Shown: piece after piece, positions 41,700 through 52,382 of the stretch
Position numbering within the stretch: the stretch's first letter is position 1
Layout: each line of letters starts with the position of its first letter
Made by a program: the position numbers and the translations under genes
Notes under the pieces: generated by a model
Told to the model about the DNA's origin: nothing
Seen by the model: the letters and a program-made list of their open reading frames with translations, nothing else
Databases searched by the model: none
NCBI GenBank assembly: GCA_039621445.1
Contig: CP154955.1
Coordinates: 60,667,564-60,731,563 of the forward strand
Length of the DNA: 64,000 bases
Origin: Euglena gracilis
Lineage: Eukaryota; Euglenida; Euglenophyceae; Euglenales
Direction of reading: 5' to 3'

Positions 41700-43096
41700 C
41701 TAAAATTGCCGAAGGCAGGGCGCAAGCGGCCTGGGAGGGGAGTGTTGGCGACCCGTCTGGCACAGAGGTGGCCGACTTAGCCGGTCACAGCCCAAATTAG
41801 GAAGAGCTAAGCCTAATTCATTCTGCAAAAATGCCTCCCATCTTTGTAGGTGGCAACAAAGCTGAATACGTTGTCTCGTTCGTCTTGGAAGACTTTGTTT
41901 TGATGTGTTTGATGGGTTTTCACTGGTGGAAGTTCCGACGGAAGGATTACAGAAGTTTGGGACTTTGAAGCTCAAAACTGGGATTTCGAAGGGAATTAAG
42001 TGGAAAGTGACACTCAGGAAACTGGCAATGACCAGTTCCGCATTCGCGGTTTGTAGGCTAAGAAGCGCCGCATCGCGGCCTTGGAGCTCTGCCGTACCGG
42101 TTTGTAGCACATTGGAAGCGGTTTCAAGTTTTTGTATGTCGTATTGCCCCTTTTGATGGAGGAAATCCTGCCGATGCGCGATTTCCGCCACGTGAGTGTG
42201 CAATATCGTCAAATTGTGGGAAGCTTCACTGCATTTGCAGGGAGTTTGTTCTAAACGAGTAATCCGCCCTTCTATAGTTGTTTGGAAGAAGCTCGTTGTA
42301 CATAATTTTCGCGTATTTGTGCAAAATTTTGGTGAAAACTCGCGTTTTCATCACCCATACACAAAATGCGTTCTTGGGATTGTTGTAAAACATTGGACAA
42401 AGTTGAAAAGTGCTCATATGAGACATATGAGCAAAGTTTCGCACCCGTAGGCGCTTTATCCCGTTGTTGTAACCGGGACTGAATTTCATGCATTGTATAA
42501 GACAAAATTTCTAGTTGTGTGAACAGTTGTTGTAGATTTTGTTGTAAATGTGAAAATGTTGCGTTATTACACGATTCCCCGGTTTGGAGGGTTTCTTGTA
42601 CCTGTTGGAAGTTCTGTACCAAAGTGTCGCGCAAAAATGTGTCAAAACCTTGGTAGAGGTTCTGAAGGTCTGTTGTAGTGGAGTTGAAATTCTTTTGGCA
42701 AAAATGTCCAAATTCTTGGATATCTTGCCAAAGGAAATCCAGCTTGCCGAAAACGGCCTTATGGCTGTCTTGATCAAATTGTGGGACATGGTTCAGTGTT
42801 TTAGCGCAATTTTGGACACATGTTTCGATGTGGTGAAATTGCTGTTGTAGTGGGTGGTTCTCCGGTAAATTTGCGACTACGCGCTCAACGGTATTACTGG
42901 AGAACTCATCCCGGTCGTCCTCGGAGTCATTGTCCATGGGAACAATGACACCGGCAGTGTCCGGCACCACCAACCGCATTTCAGAGGGCCAAGGTAGAGC
43001 TGGGATTTCTCCCAATTGTGGAGGGGGAGGCAAGTCCCGAATGGGTCTTACCGGTGGTAAGGCCGGGGGGAGTTGGAAAAAACAACGTGTTTCCAA
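41700..43096 (-). CDS. gag-like ORF of element E
   Basis: The main frame 42272-43096 (274 codons) starts with a Pro-rich stretch and an acidic patch (MDNDSEDDRDEF), then a long region heavy in Gln/Leu/His/Phe that reads as amphipathic helix or coiled coil (NFQQVQETLQTGESCNNATF). A second frame, 42212 to about 41970, continues the style (VLQTGTAELQGRDAALLSLQ). No CA or knuckle motif is recognised. Position behind the 5' LTR and PBS suggests gag; a frameshift or decay separates the two parts. Confidence 0.55.
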
Positions 43097-43239
43097 CCCA
43101 TCCTTCTAATGGCTAAGTCTGCTGGCAATTGGGTGCCAAAAGGCACTAATTGCCAAACCTGTTCGGGCGTTCTGCCCACTTGTGAGTCAGACTCCGCGGA
43201 AGCGGAGGGGGTCCTTAGACCCATTGTAGGGTTATGTTG

Positions 43240-43610
43240 TACCGCAAATGCTGCTGTTGTAAGGTTGGGTCCGCGAATGCGGGTTTGGTCCGTAGACCCT
43301 TGGAGGGGGGGAGCACCGCCGAAGCGGCTTGGGTCCGAAGACCCTTGGAGGGGGAGGCACCGACGAAGCGGCTTGTTGGAGGGGGGGGCACCGCAGAAGC
43401 GGTTTGGGTTCGAATACCCAGTTGTGGTGGAGGTACCACCGAAGCGGCTTGGGCGTTCGCCCCTTGTAGTAAAATTTTTCTCCCGTGAAAGCGGTTTGGG
43501 TATCCGCCCCTTGTGAAGAAAAATTTTCTGTCGCTAAAGCGACTTGGGCGTTCGCCTTGTTGTAAGGAAAATTTTCTGTCGCCGTAGCGACTTCGTCTGC
43601 ATTCTGCAGT
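43240..43610. repeat. Degenerate tandem repeats upstream of the element E gag
   Basis: Eight or so units of about 45-50 bases built on AGCGGCTTGGGTCCGAAGACC, alternating with AAAATTTTCTGTCGC phrases. On the minus strand they read as GLRTQAASAV-type repeats. Function unknown; possibly leader structure of the element. Confidence 0.65.
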
Positions 43611-44588
43611 CCACGAAGCGAACCTATTAACAGTGCATGTTAATATGTGTGTTTCCATTGTTCGCATTTGCGCTTTGCATTTTTAATGATCCGTGCCCGC
43701 TCCCAGCCTGTGGCAAAAGGGAAAAATTTACCGTACGGAGGAATCCACCCATCTCCGACAAGATTGGCTGAAAAAATATGAAAACCACAGCAAAAATCTA
43801 TGGCACCAGGGAAAGTTGTCCCGTACGGAGGATATCACCCATCTCCGACCGTTTTGGCTGAAAATCTGCCAAATTCACAGGAAATTTCTGTGACGAGGAA
43901 AGGGAAAATTCACTTTTTTCACTTGAAAACTGAAAGATCCTTGGGTGAGACAACGCCTGGGTTTTTTTATGGGGGAAAATACGTGCCACTTTGTAAATGT
44001 GACCCTGCCTCCCACAATAAAGCTTGCTGAAAATAGATGCCGTTGGCAAAAACTGTGTGGAGACTTCAGAAAATTCCAGAAAACTCTGTATTCTTGCATC
44101 GTAATTCTTGCTGAAATTGGCCAAGTTGATAGTGAAAAACCTTCTCGGGTCTGAAAATTCAGTGGAGACCCCTGAAAATTTGCTGGGAATTCACTTTTCT
44201 GAAAAATCTGTGGTAATGCGACAAGTAAATTTGGCCAGAAAGATCTTTCTGAAAAATCAGCAGATGGAGAAATGGAAAATTGTGGCACTGAATTTCTCCC
44301 ACTTGACACTTCTAAATGCCTACCATTCTTCGGGTTCTTTAGAAGCCTTAGGGCTGTGGGTGGGGGTTGTATGCTGGCACACCGGTGTCGTGTGTTGTAT
44401 GTGTCCGCCTGCTGGGGTCCACCAGCTTCAATACCGCGCGCTGGGGGGCCATTGCAGGGCCCCCCTCCACAAGCTGCAGCTTTCAATGTGAACAATGTGT
44501 TTGGGGCTTCAGCTTCAATCTTCTTTCTTGTCATTCTTCTTTGACTTTCTTGTGCTTCAGCTGCCTGGCGGGCCTCGCTCTGGCCGGA

Positions 44589-44608
44589 GGATCCGGGTAG
44601 GACCTCCA
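44589..44608 (-). other. Primer-binding site of element E (probable)
   Basis: Reading the minus strand from the LTR edge gives TGGAGGTCCTACCCGGATCC. A TGG start adjacent to the 5' LTR is the standard form; the matching tRNA was not identified. Confidence 0.6.
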
Positions 44609-45120
44609 TGAAAACCCTTTCTTGGTTCAATATTTTTGCGGATCCTTCGGCCTCGGCTTTTTCTTGAGGCGGCCGCCGGGCTTCGAAGCCAAACTTTTCA
44701 GTGTTTTCTTTTTTGTCCTTGGGCTTTTTCCCTTGATCATTGAAATTCATTTTTTTTTCAATTCTGGTATCTTGCATGCACAAACAATTTGTTTTTTTTT
44801 GTAGTATTCACAAGTGCATTGGTGGGGATAAGAACCCTGTGTGTGAGATTGGGTTTGGAATTGGTGGGTTCGAGCAGGGACTTTCTTAGGTTAATTAGGG
44901 AAAATGGGCAGATCCTACTGTGGAAATTTGGTCGGCCGGTCTTGAAAATTTCAAAGAATCGGCCGTGCAAGGTCAAAAATTGAGTTCAGGCCTTCAAGCC
45001 GAACCATAAGAACCTTTCACCTAGGTTAAATTCGACTGAAAACCAGAAAATGGTATTTCAGTGATTTTCGGCCCCACTCAGGCAAATTTTTGCCAATTTT
45101 TGGGTTAGGACCCCTTTACA
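44609..45120 (-). repeat. 5' LTR of element E
   Basis: 512 bases, TG...CA, followed on the right by the GCAA target duplication. The promoter of the element should lie here (minus strand); no clear TATA box was identified. Confidence 0.92.
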
Positions 45121-46500
45121 GCAATGGCCGGGCTGTACACAGTAATCTCAGAGGTGGCGAAAGCTTAGCGAAAGTAACAGGTTCCTAATTCAAGGTTACA
45201 GGGTTTGGTGCTTTGCAATTCTCTTTTAGAATCTGTGGGCGAAGTCCCTTTTGAATAGAGAATTTTATTCTTTCTTTTACAAAGCTCGAAAGAGCAAATA
45301 TCACTTTCATATAAGGGACTGCGGTCCCACCAATTCTCTTTGCCTTTTTGCTTTGCAATCAAAAGGGGAAAGGGAAACAAATTCTATTGTTACTCCCCCT
45401 CGGGCTTTTCGGGAGGAAACCTTAAGTAGAAAAGCCGTGGTGGGACGTACACTTGGTAGCAGATTAGGTTTAACCGTCGAACGACCAAAGGTAAGCTTAG
45501 CAAAGGGTGCGTACACACGGGCGAGGTGTCTCAGGGGCACAAGTGGCTACGGCTGCATTACAAAGCCTCTGAGCCCCCACCTTTGCTTATCTTTTTGGGT
45601 GTTTTACACAAATTTTTACATCTTTTACAATTTTTACCATTTTCACAAAAAATTCGTTGGCAGATTTTTATAACGAAACTGTCCAGACTTTCAACAACGT
45701 TTTTTGGGGATCATTGGAAGAATTTCGAGACAGAATTTTTGACGATTCAGAATTTTGTCAAATCTCCATCTCATGCGGACACCTGTCATGTGCTAAGACG
45801 GGAATTTCCCCAGATTTTTCACAAAGAAAGGAGGAATGAAAGCCAGCGAAAACGCTGCGGAGTTGAGGAAACGTAATGAGGATGTCATTCCACAAGTTTG
45901 GGACGCCCGATCGATCGGTATGTGCGGTTTGGGCCAGTTTTAGGTATTCGAGGACCCCTGCAGGCGCCGTGAGGGCGGCGAGGCGAGGGGGGGTCGGGAA
46001 GCAGGTCGGGACCCAAAATTTTAAAAAATTTTTTTCGCCCAAAAACACTTTTTTTCACTTCAGAAAATTAAAAAAAGTGTTTTTGGGCGAAAAAAAATTT
46101 CCGTCCCGAACCCCCCCCCCCTGCCCCCCCTGGCTGGGGCCCGCCCCCCTGGCTGGTGGACTTAGCCATTTTTGGGGCAAAAAGTCGAAAAAAGTCGAAA
46201 AAATTTTTTTGCCCAAAACCATGATTTTTAACGTCCCGTACCTGAAAAAAGTGTTTTCGAGCCAAAAATGAGCGTTTTTCGACCGTCGAGCGCCCCGTTG
46301 TCTGGCCACTTTGGGTCAAAACCGGGCCGAAAAAGTCGAAAAAATCGAAAAAAAATGTGGCCAGAACAATGTTTTTTGGCCTCCACGACCCGTAAAGCCG
46401 AAAATGAGCGTTTTTTGACCAGCCAGCCGGGCCGGGCCGCTGGGCCGCCGGCCGGGCCGGGCCGCCGGTCGGCCCGCCAGGCCGTGCCGCCGTGCCGGGC
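45121..46500. other. No gene recognised; dispersed repeat at 46020-46420
   Basis: 45125-45170 is the displaced end of the ORF broken by element E. 45170-45870 has no recognised gene. From about 46020 there are two inverted AAAACACTTTTTTTCACTTC/GAAAATTAAAAAAAGTGTTT arms and a copy of the ATGAGCGTTTTTCGACC repeat, then a GCCGGGCC-rich run (46420-46530). Confidence 0.5.
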
Positions 46501-46529
46501 CGCCTGGCCGCGCCGGGCGCCGGGCCGGC

Positions 46530-47311
46530 CTGGGGTGGTCTCCCAAAGAGATCAGCTCCACGTCACACCCTGGTTGAGGTGGATACACGTACTGATCCCG
46601 TGGCGTTGGTGCCTCCTGGGGGTAATCCCCAGAGACGGTGTACTGAGACACATGCTCCTGCGCAGGGTAATCCCGTCGGGGCATGCGCTCAGGGGATCGA
46701 AAAATACTTTCTTTCACGCGTGGGTGTTCACTCCGGACAGGTGCTTCCACTGTGTCTTCCTCGGGTAATCCGGGGGAGTGAGCGTGAAAGTGTGCGGTGT
46801 AAGTGCCAACTGGTGGTACCTGCCGTGTTACCTGTTGCGGGACTTCCACGCCCAGGTCACGCATGGTAATGTCCGCCGCGAATCCCGACGTGTCCGGGTC
46901 GGTGTAATACACCAAACCGGTCATCGTGGCCTGGGCGCACATACACCACAGGGCTGGAGGGGTATTCGCAATGGTCAAAATCTTACGGCAGTGGTCATCC
47001 CACAATGCCTGGGTGAGGTGGTCTGGTGCCGGGTTTGCACTCATACACATAACCCGGTTTATCGTCTCCGCCGTGCGGTGGATCATCACACCCGCATACG
47101 GTGGGAGGCGACGAGAGCCTGATGGCTGAGATGGCCGCGCTTCCGCGGACATCGGAGTCATCCTGCTACTACTGCTGGCTCCAGGGTTTCCCTGAGCCGC
47201 AGTCCGTGCAGGTGGCTGCGTGCCGTATCGGTATGCATATTGGTGAGGTTGAGGGTGAGTGGTGGGGTGGTAAGGCGGTCCTCCGCCTGTCTCCCTTCCA
47301 CCGGGCAGCAT
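46530..47311 (-). CDS. Unrecognised ORF downstream of the gypsy integrase
   Basis: Open from 47311 to 46316, of which 47311 to about 46530 looks coding and the rest crosses GC-rich repeat. Starts MLPGGRETGGG, is Pro/Ser/Tyr-rich, and contains RSPERMPRRDYPAQEHVSQY. It lies 160 bases downstream of the integrase-chromodomain stop on the same strand and in a different frame. It could be an extra 3' ORF of that element or the gag of another; no domain is recognised. Confidence 0.4.
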
Positions 47312-47472
47312 GATACCGCCCGTGGTCGGTACGGTGGGCTGGTTGGGTTGTTGGTTGTAAGTTGGTAAGGTTAACCGCTTGAGTCTTGTTTGCTAAAAAG
47401 ACTGCGGAAAGAAAGAATGATAAGAATCAATGATAAAAAGAAGAGAAAACAACATGGGTTTCCCATGCGTTC

Positions 47473-49061
47473 TCAAAAACTTGTCATGGAAACATTAATG
47501 TTATGCTTCTTGTTCCACAGCTTCCAATCTTGTTGGCCATTCCCAACAAAACTGGTTGCTGGCTCCCAAGTGTCCTCCTCGGGCCCATACCCTTTCCAGC
47601 GGACCTTCCAAAGGTGCATACCTTTGTCGATTTTGTGATCGATAATTTTATCGACTACAAAGTCGTCCGTCTCAGGTAATCTGGAACGGGGTTTGAAGTG
47701 CAGAGGCGGGATGGGTTTCCCATCCGGTGGCGACAGGTATGGTTTGAAGTCGTGCATATGAACTTCCTCAACACCATTCGGTAATGCGACCTTGTGACGC
47801 CCGCTGGTACCTAGTCTTTCTAGGATTTCGCAGGGGACGAGCCAGAGGGGGTCCAGCTTGGAAGACTGCATGTGAGTACGGCTATTCCGCACCCACACGC
47901 GGTCACCGGGACTATACACAGGTGACTTGAAATTCTGCAGAAACCATTTCCGTTTGGTTGCATGAATATCAGTCACGCGCTTCTGGACTGCAGAACGTAG
48001 ATTTTCTACTTCCGCAAACCAGGTCTCGCAACTGACACTCGTTCGGGCGGGTCTCTCCGAAGGGACATCCCCTATGGCCGGAGGGTCCCGTCCGAAAACT
48101 AATTTATAGGGGGAGTGCTGTAAAGCCAACCCTGGTAAGGTATTGATATAAAACAAAGACCATGGTAGCACTGATATCCAGTTGCTGCGCGAGTCAGCCA
48201 GTGAAAGGAGAAGCACATTCACGACGTATTTCACGGCTGCCTCGGCTCTACCATTGCCTTTGGGCCGGTATATAATGGAAAAGTGTTGCTCGATTCCGAG
48301 TAAACGCACAAAGTGGTGAAAAACATTGAAGAAATCAAATGGTCTTGATCACTCACGATTTTCTTTCGGTAAACTCATTAAGCAAATACATTTCTCCAAA
48401 AATATAGTTGCCAAAGTTTGGGCAGTCAACCCTGACTTCTGGCATGGAATGGCTACAATGTACCCACTCAGCCTGCAGACGGCAACAAAAACGTAATCGT
48501 AAAATTTTATCGTCCGTTCCTTTGCACGGTTCTAATTCCAGAAAATCCATTCAGAGGGATATAAAAATGTCATGGGGTACGGGGAAAAAGTCCATCGTAC
48601 CAGGAGGGCTACCTCTGCGGGGTTTTACCACTTGACAAATTCGACACCGTTGCGCTATTCGCAAACAGTGTGAGTAAAGCTCTTTGTCGCTCAGTGTTGT
48701 GCAATACATGCGGCCCACCAACTAAAGCAGTTTGGGGGCCCCAGGGTGACCGTGGTTGTGATAGCACATCAACCAGGTCCTGGGGGATACAATATTTGTA
48801 ACCCGATTCATTGCGAAAAACCAACTGTAAAGGTGAAAGAGTGTAATTGTCCAGCACTTCGCCATTACGAAGTCTGGTGACTATGGTGTCATCACCGGAT
48901 CACGACTATAATCCCATTTGCAAAAGAACAGTGGGGAAGGGGACTCCGTGCGCGTAATACGCCGGGGTCCGGACGTGCTTCCACGTCGGCGCCTTCCGCG
49001 CACTGGTGCGACAAGGAATAGTTGTGAAACGGGAAAAGAATCCAAAGATTATCCACAGCGA
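47473..49061 (-). pseudogene. Ty3/gypsy integrase with chromodomain (inverted half)
   Basis: Three minus-strand frames give the integrase H2C2 finger region (LSPLQLVFRN; His and Cys pairs near 48770 and 48660), the catalytic core with D (WMDFLELEP), D (VSDQD) and E (GRAEAAVK), and the C-terminal chromodomain (IIDHKI..., LWKVRWKGYGPEEDTWEP) ending at 47473. Frameshifts near 48600 and 48345. There is no RT on this strand: the region right of 49061 is an LTR (X2). The 5' part is probably 31369-32509, separated by inversion (see findings). Confidence 0.9.
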
Positions 49062-49695
49062 GTTTGCCAGGGGGGTCCCGGTCTCGCTGGGGTTCCGGCA
49101 GGGTGGGTCCCGGGTCACGGATCCGGCGAGGGGGGGTGCGCGGGTGGGCTCAGCCCCCACGGAGACCCTGGGAAGCTCCGTGGGTGCTTGGAATGGGATG
49201 GGGTCCATTTTTTAGTGTTCCCGGCGGCGGAGTGGAGGGGGGTGCCTCCTGCGATGCCTCTGGGGGTCTGCGGAGCCACTTAGGTGGGCCCTCGCAGGGG
49301 GGAAATTGAGGGGGGACAGAGGGGGGGCGGAAAAGACTGGGTGCTAGGGGTTTTCAGGGGGTGCTTCCCACCCTTATAGCCACTTAGCCCAGCCAAATCC
49401 AGCAAGTACCTTTGAAATTGACTTGGGGCGCTCCTGGTAGGCCAATTCCTTGGTGTTTTCTTTGATCTCCTTGAACGTAATTTCTCCTTTGGCAGTTTCC
49501 TTTGGTTTCTTTGAAATCTTTGAATTTGATTGAATTGAACAATTGAACTTGAACAATTGAATTCCAATGCACAAATCAGATTGAATCCATGGAATCAAGG
49601 GAGACTGCGGAATGCAAATACAAAAAAGGGGGTGGTCAGGTAGTAGCGGAGGTTCCGCTACTTTGTGTGCGCATGCGCTCAGGCCGCCGCCCACA
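49062..49695 (-). repeat. LTR, family X, inverted copy X2
   Basis: Reverse complement of 32510-33145 (634 bases). Its 3' end abuts the gypsy integrase region; its 5' end abuts GC-rich DNA. No target duplication flanks it in its present place. Confidence 0.85.
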
Positions 49696-49699
49696 CTCC

Positions 49700-51530
49700 C
49701 CTTCCTACCGAGGCGCCCGCCTCGCCTGCCTTTGGCTTACCCCGGCGGCGGGGGGCGGGAGCGGTGCGCACCAGGCATCGAGTGCACCATGTACAAAAAA
49801 AAAGGGAAAGGAACGTTATAACTGAGGGATGCAAGAATGGGGCCGTTCTGAGGGAACTTCGGCCTGGGGGTCGGCTTTGGCTCCGCCGTCCCTCCACAGA
49901 GCCCCGGGCGCGGAGCGCTGTGTGGCTTCCCGCCGCAGCGGTGGAACCGGCTGCGGGCGGGGCTCTGTGGGCTCGGGTTGGGTGTGCGACCGACCGCCCG
50001 CTCCCTGTTCGGAAGCGCCGGCAGCCTGGTGGGTGAGGATGTCGTCCAGTTTGACTTGCAGGCTGCGGCCAGGGAGTGGGTAAGGCAAGTGCGCTCCCCG
50101 GCGGGCCTGGGGGGCGTGCTTAGGCTCGCCCTTGGCCGGGGGGGTGGGGGCGTGCCTCGCTCGGCTCGGGCCGCGCCGCTTAGTGGCGGGCTGCCTCCTG
50201 GGTCTGGCTGGTCGGTCTGGTTAGTGTGCGTGCTCCTGGCCTGGCGCCCTGGGGGGGGGGGCGTTTTTTTTTTGGCCGCCCCCTGGGGGGGGCGGTTTTT
50301 CCTTTTGGCCGCCCCCTGGGGGGCGGGCGGTTTTTTATTTTTGGCCGCCCCCTTGGGGGCGGGGCGTTTTTTTTTTTTTTTTTCTGCCCCCTGGGGGGGC
50401 GGTTTTTTTTTTTGTTGCCCCCTGGGGGGGGGGGGCGGTTTTTTTTTTGGCGCCCCCGGGGGGGCGGTTTCTTTCTTTTTTGGGCTGCCCTGGGGGGTTT
50501 GGTGCCCCCTTCGTGCCCGGGGGGGAGGGAGGGTGCTGGTGTGCTTCTTCCGGAGCGCAATGTGCCTGGGCTCTCGCGTGCCTGGTCTGCCGGGTCTGGT
50601 TCCCCCCACGGGGGGGGGGGCTGCCTTGGGCGCGTGCGGTCCCCTCCCGTTGGGCGCTGGGGGGGGGCTCGCGTGTTGTGTGCGGCTTTGGGCTGCCCTG
50701 CCCCTTGTGCGGTGGGGCGTGCTCGCTGTGTGTCTTGGGCTGCCATGCGTGTGGAGGGGGGGGTGCGCGCGGCGTGGCTGCCCTTCCCTGTGCTGGGGGG
50801 GGGCGTGCGCGCTCTCTGGGCTGCCCTTCTCTTGGGCCGGGGGGTGTCTGGCCTGCCTGCCCCCTCCGGGCCCCTTTTCTGGCTTGGCCCCTCTGGGCTC
50901 GTTGGTCTGCCCCGCTTCTGGTTTGCCCCTCGTGGTTCGTGGGGCCTTTGTCGTGGGGCTCGTCTTGCTTCTTGGCTCTGGGTTCCCCGCTCGTCCTGCG
51001 GTGGGGGTGGGGGTGGCTGGTCTCCTGTCTTTGGCTCTGGCTCTCCTGGGCTCTCCCGGGCCTTTTGGCTGCCTGCTGGGTTTTGGTTGGGTGTCCCCTC
51101 CCGGGCTGACTCGGGGGGGGGGGGTCCCGCCGGTTGGCTGGCTGGGGGGAGGGGTGCCCTGCCTTTGGCTGGCTGGGTCTGCCGGCTGGGGGTGTACCCT
51201 GCCCCTGGCTGGCTGGTGCTCGCTCGTGGCGCCTGGGGTGTGCATGCTCTGCGGGTGGCGTGCCTGCTCTTGCCCCCCGCTGTTGCCTGGCGCCCCTTCC
51301 CACCTGGGCCGGGGTGCCGTGGCCTTCCTTGAGGCCCGGGTTAGGGGGTTCGGTTGTCCGGGAAAAGAAAGAGTGAGACAGGGAAAAGGTGCGGTCCCGG
51401 GTCAACCCTCACCACAGGGTCAACCACAGCCTCCTGTGATGCTCGCCGAACCGCACTGCCCACAGCTGCGCTGCACTGTTGAATTGCGAAAATCTGACGA
51501 TGGGCACCAGGATGCAGATAAAACGATACG
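49700..51530. other. GC-rich low-complexity region, no convincing gene
   Basis: Open frames of ~500 codons exist on both strands at once, caused by lack of A/T-rich stops; one is almost all Pro/Lys/Gln/Arg and the other almost all Gly/Leu/Ala/Pro. At 50250-50500 a ~35-base unit, GCCGCCCCCTGGGGGGCGG followed by a T-run, repeats about six times. Confidence 0.65.
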
Positions 51531-52382
51531 GTAAACGATGCAGATTGAACAAAACGATGGTACTGCCCAAACCCCCTTACTCACCACAGGTTGGCAGCAG
51601 GCTTTTCCGCTTTCCCCCCCGCCCCCCTCAGGCTTGGGTAGCCGGGGCAAACGGGCGGCGGCCGGCTGGGTCCGGTCCGCCAGGTCGCACCGTGGGCCGG
51701 CTGGGCCTTTAGGGCCGGTCCCTCCGGTGGTGGGCCCCCTACCCGCCTGGGATGCGAGGGACGGGTCACTGGGAAGCCTGGGTACGAACCGTCAGACCTG
51801 GGTGAGGCAGGCTCGGGCTCGGTGCCACACGGGCACGCACGGCTGCGTTGGGTCGCATGGTACCGTGCATGGGGTGGGACGTGCCATGGGGGCACGTGTT
51901 CGGGCGGTGCTGCGTGGTGACTGGTCGTTGTGCTGCGGTGCGGTGCGGTGGGAGACGGGTCGGTGGGTCGGAGGCTGAGGTGAGGGGAACTGCGGGGCTG
52001 CGGGATTGGGGTGGCACTGGGGTACGGAGCTGATGTATGGGTTGTGGGGAGAGGTTGGGGAAGCTGGAAGCTGAGGGTGCTGTTGGAGGTGGGAGCTATG
52101 TTGAGGTTGCCGCTTCTGCCGTTGTCTAGGCCAGGTGGACCCTACCGGGCGCCTATGGTGGGCCTCTCTTTTGGCCTGCGTGGGCTTGGACGTTTTTGGG
52201 GCTCTCCCCTTCCTGGCTTGCTGTTCAATCGGCTGGTGTCGGTCTCTCCCGTTTCTCGTTGGGTGCTGTGGTGGCTCTTCGCCATTTTCTCTTGTGCTGG
52301 TGGGGTGTTTTTGTCTCTGCGGTTTTGCTGTCTCTCCTCTTGCTGGCGGCCCCGTCGCTGGGGTTCTGGGGGCTTCTGCCCC
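51531..52382. other. No gene recognised; 3' flank of the methyltransferase element
   Basis: GC-rich at 51600-52000, then mixed sequence up to the integrase stop. A 3' LTR of the element would be expected here, but I could not find a matching copy near 62.1 kb. Confidence 0.5.

Larger units (their letters stand above)
35338..45120 (-). mobile_element. Complete young LTR retroelement E (9.78 kb), no visible pol
   Basis: Two 512-bp LTRs (35338-35849 and 44609-45120) begin TG and end CA and differ at only five positions by my reading. GCAA flanks the element on both sides (35334-35337 and 45121-45124), a 4-bp target duplication. On the minus strand TGGAGGTCCTACCC abuts the right LTR (primer site) and AAGTGGGGGAG abuts the left LTR (polypurine tract), so transcription runs right to left. 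In order it holds short repeats, gag-like ORFs (43.1-41.7 kb), an opposite-strand ORF with TTAGGG repeats (39.1-40.5 kb), and a zinc-knuckle-like ORF (38.9-36.7 kb). No RT, RNase H or integrase motif was seen. Confidence 0.88.

Noticed and set aside
43400-43425. GGGTTCGAATACCC resembling a tRNA T-arm / B box
   Set aside because: It is one variant of the degenerate tandem repeat at 43240-43610, and no acceptor stem, A box or anticodon arm surrounds it. B-box-like GGTTCGA matches at 4193, 13850 and 28442 likewise lack a tRNA fold.
45140-45560. Possible structural RNA or organelle-derived insert
   Set aside because: The sequence has a mixed, moderately structured look (AGCTTAGCGAAAGTAAC, ACGGGCGAGGTGTCTC), but I could not match it to rRNA, tRNA, snRNA or a group I/II intron core.
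49737-51534. Open frames of about 500 codons on both strands
   Set aside because: They overlap each other fully, consist almost entirely of a few residues (Pro/Lys/Gln or Gly/Leu/Ala), and follow from GC-rich homopolymer DNA with few stop codons. No domain or codon signal.
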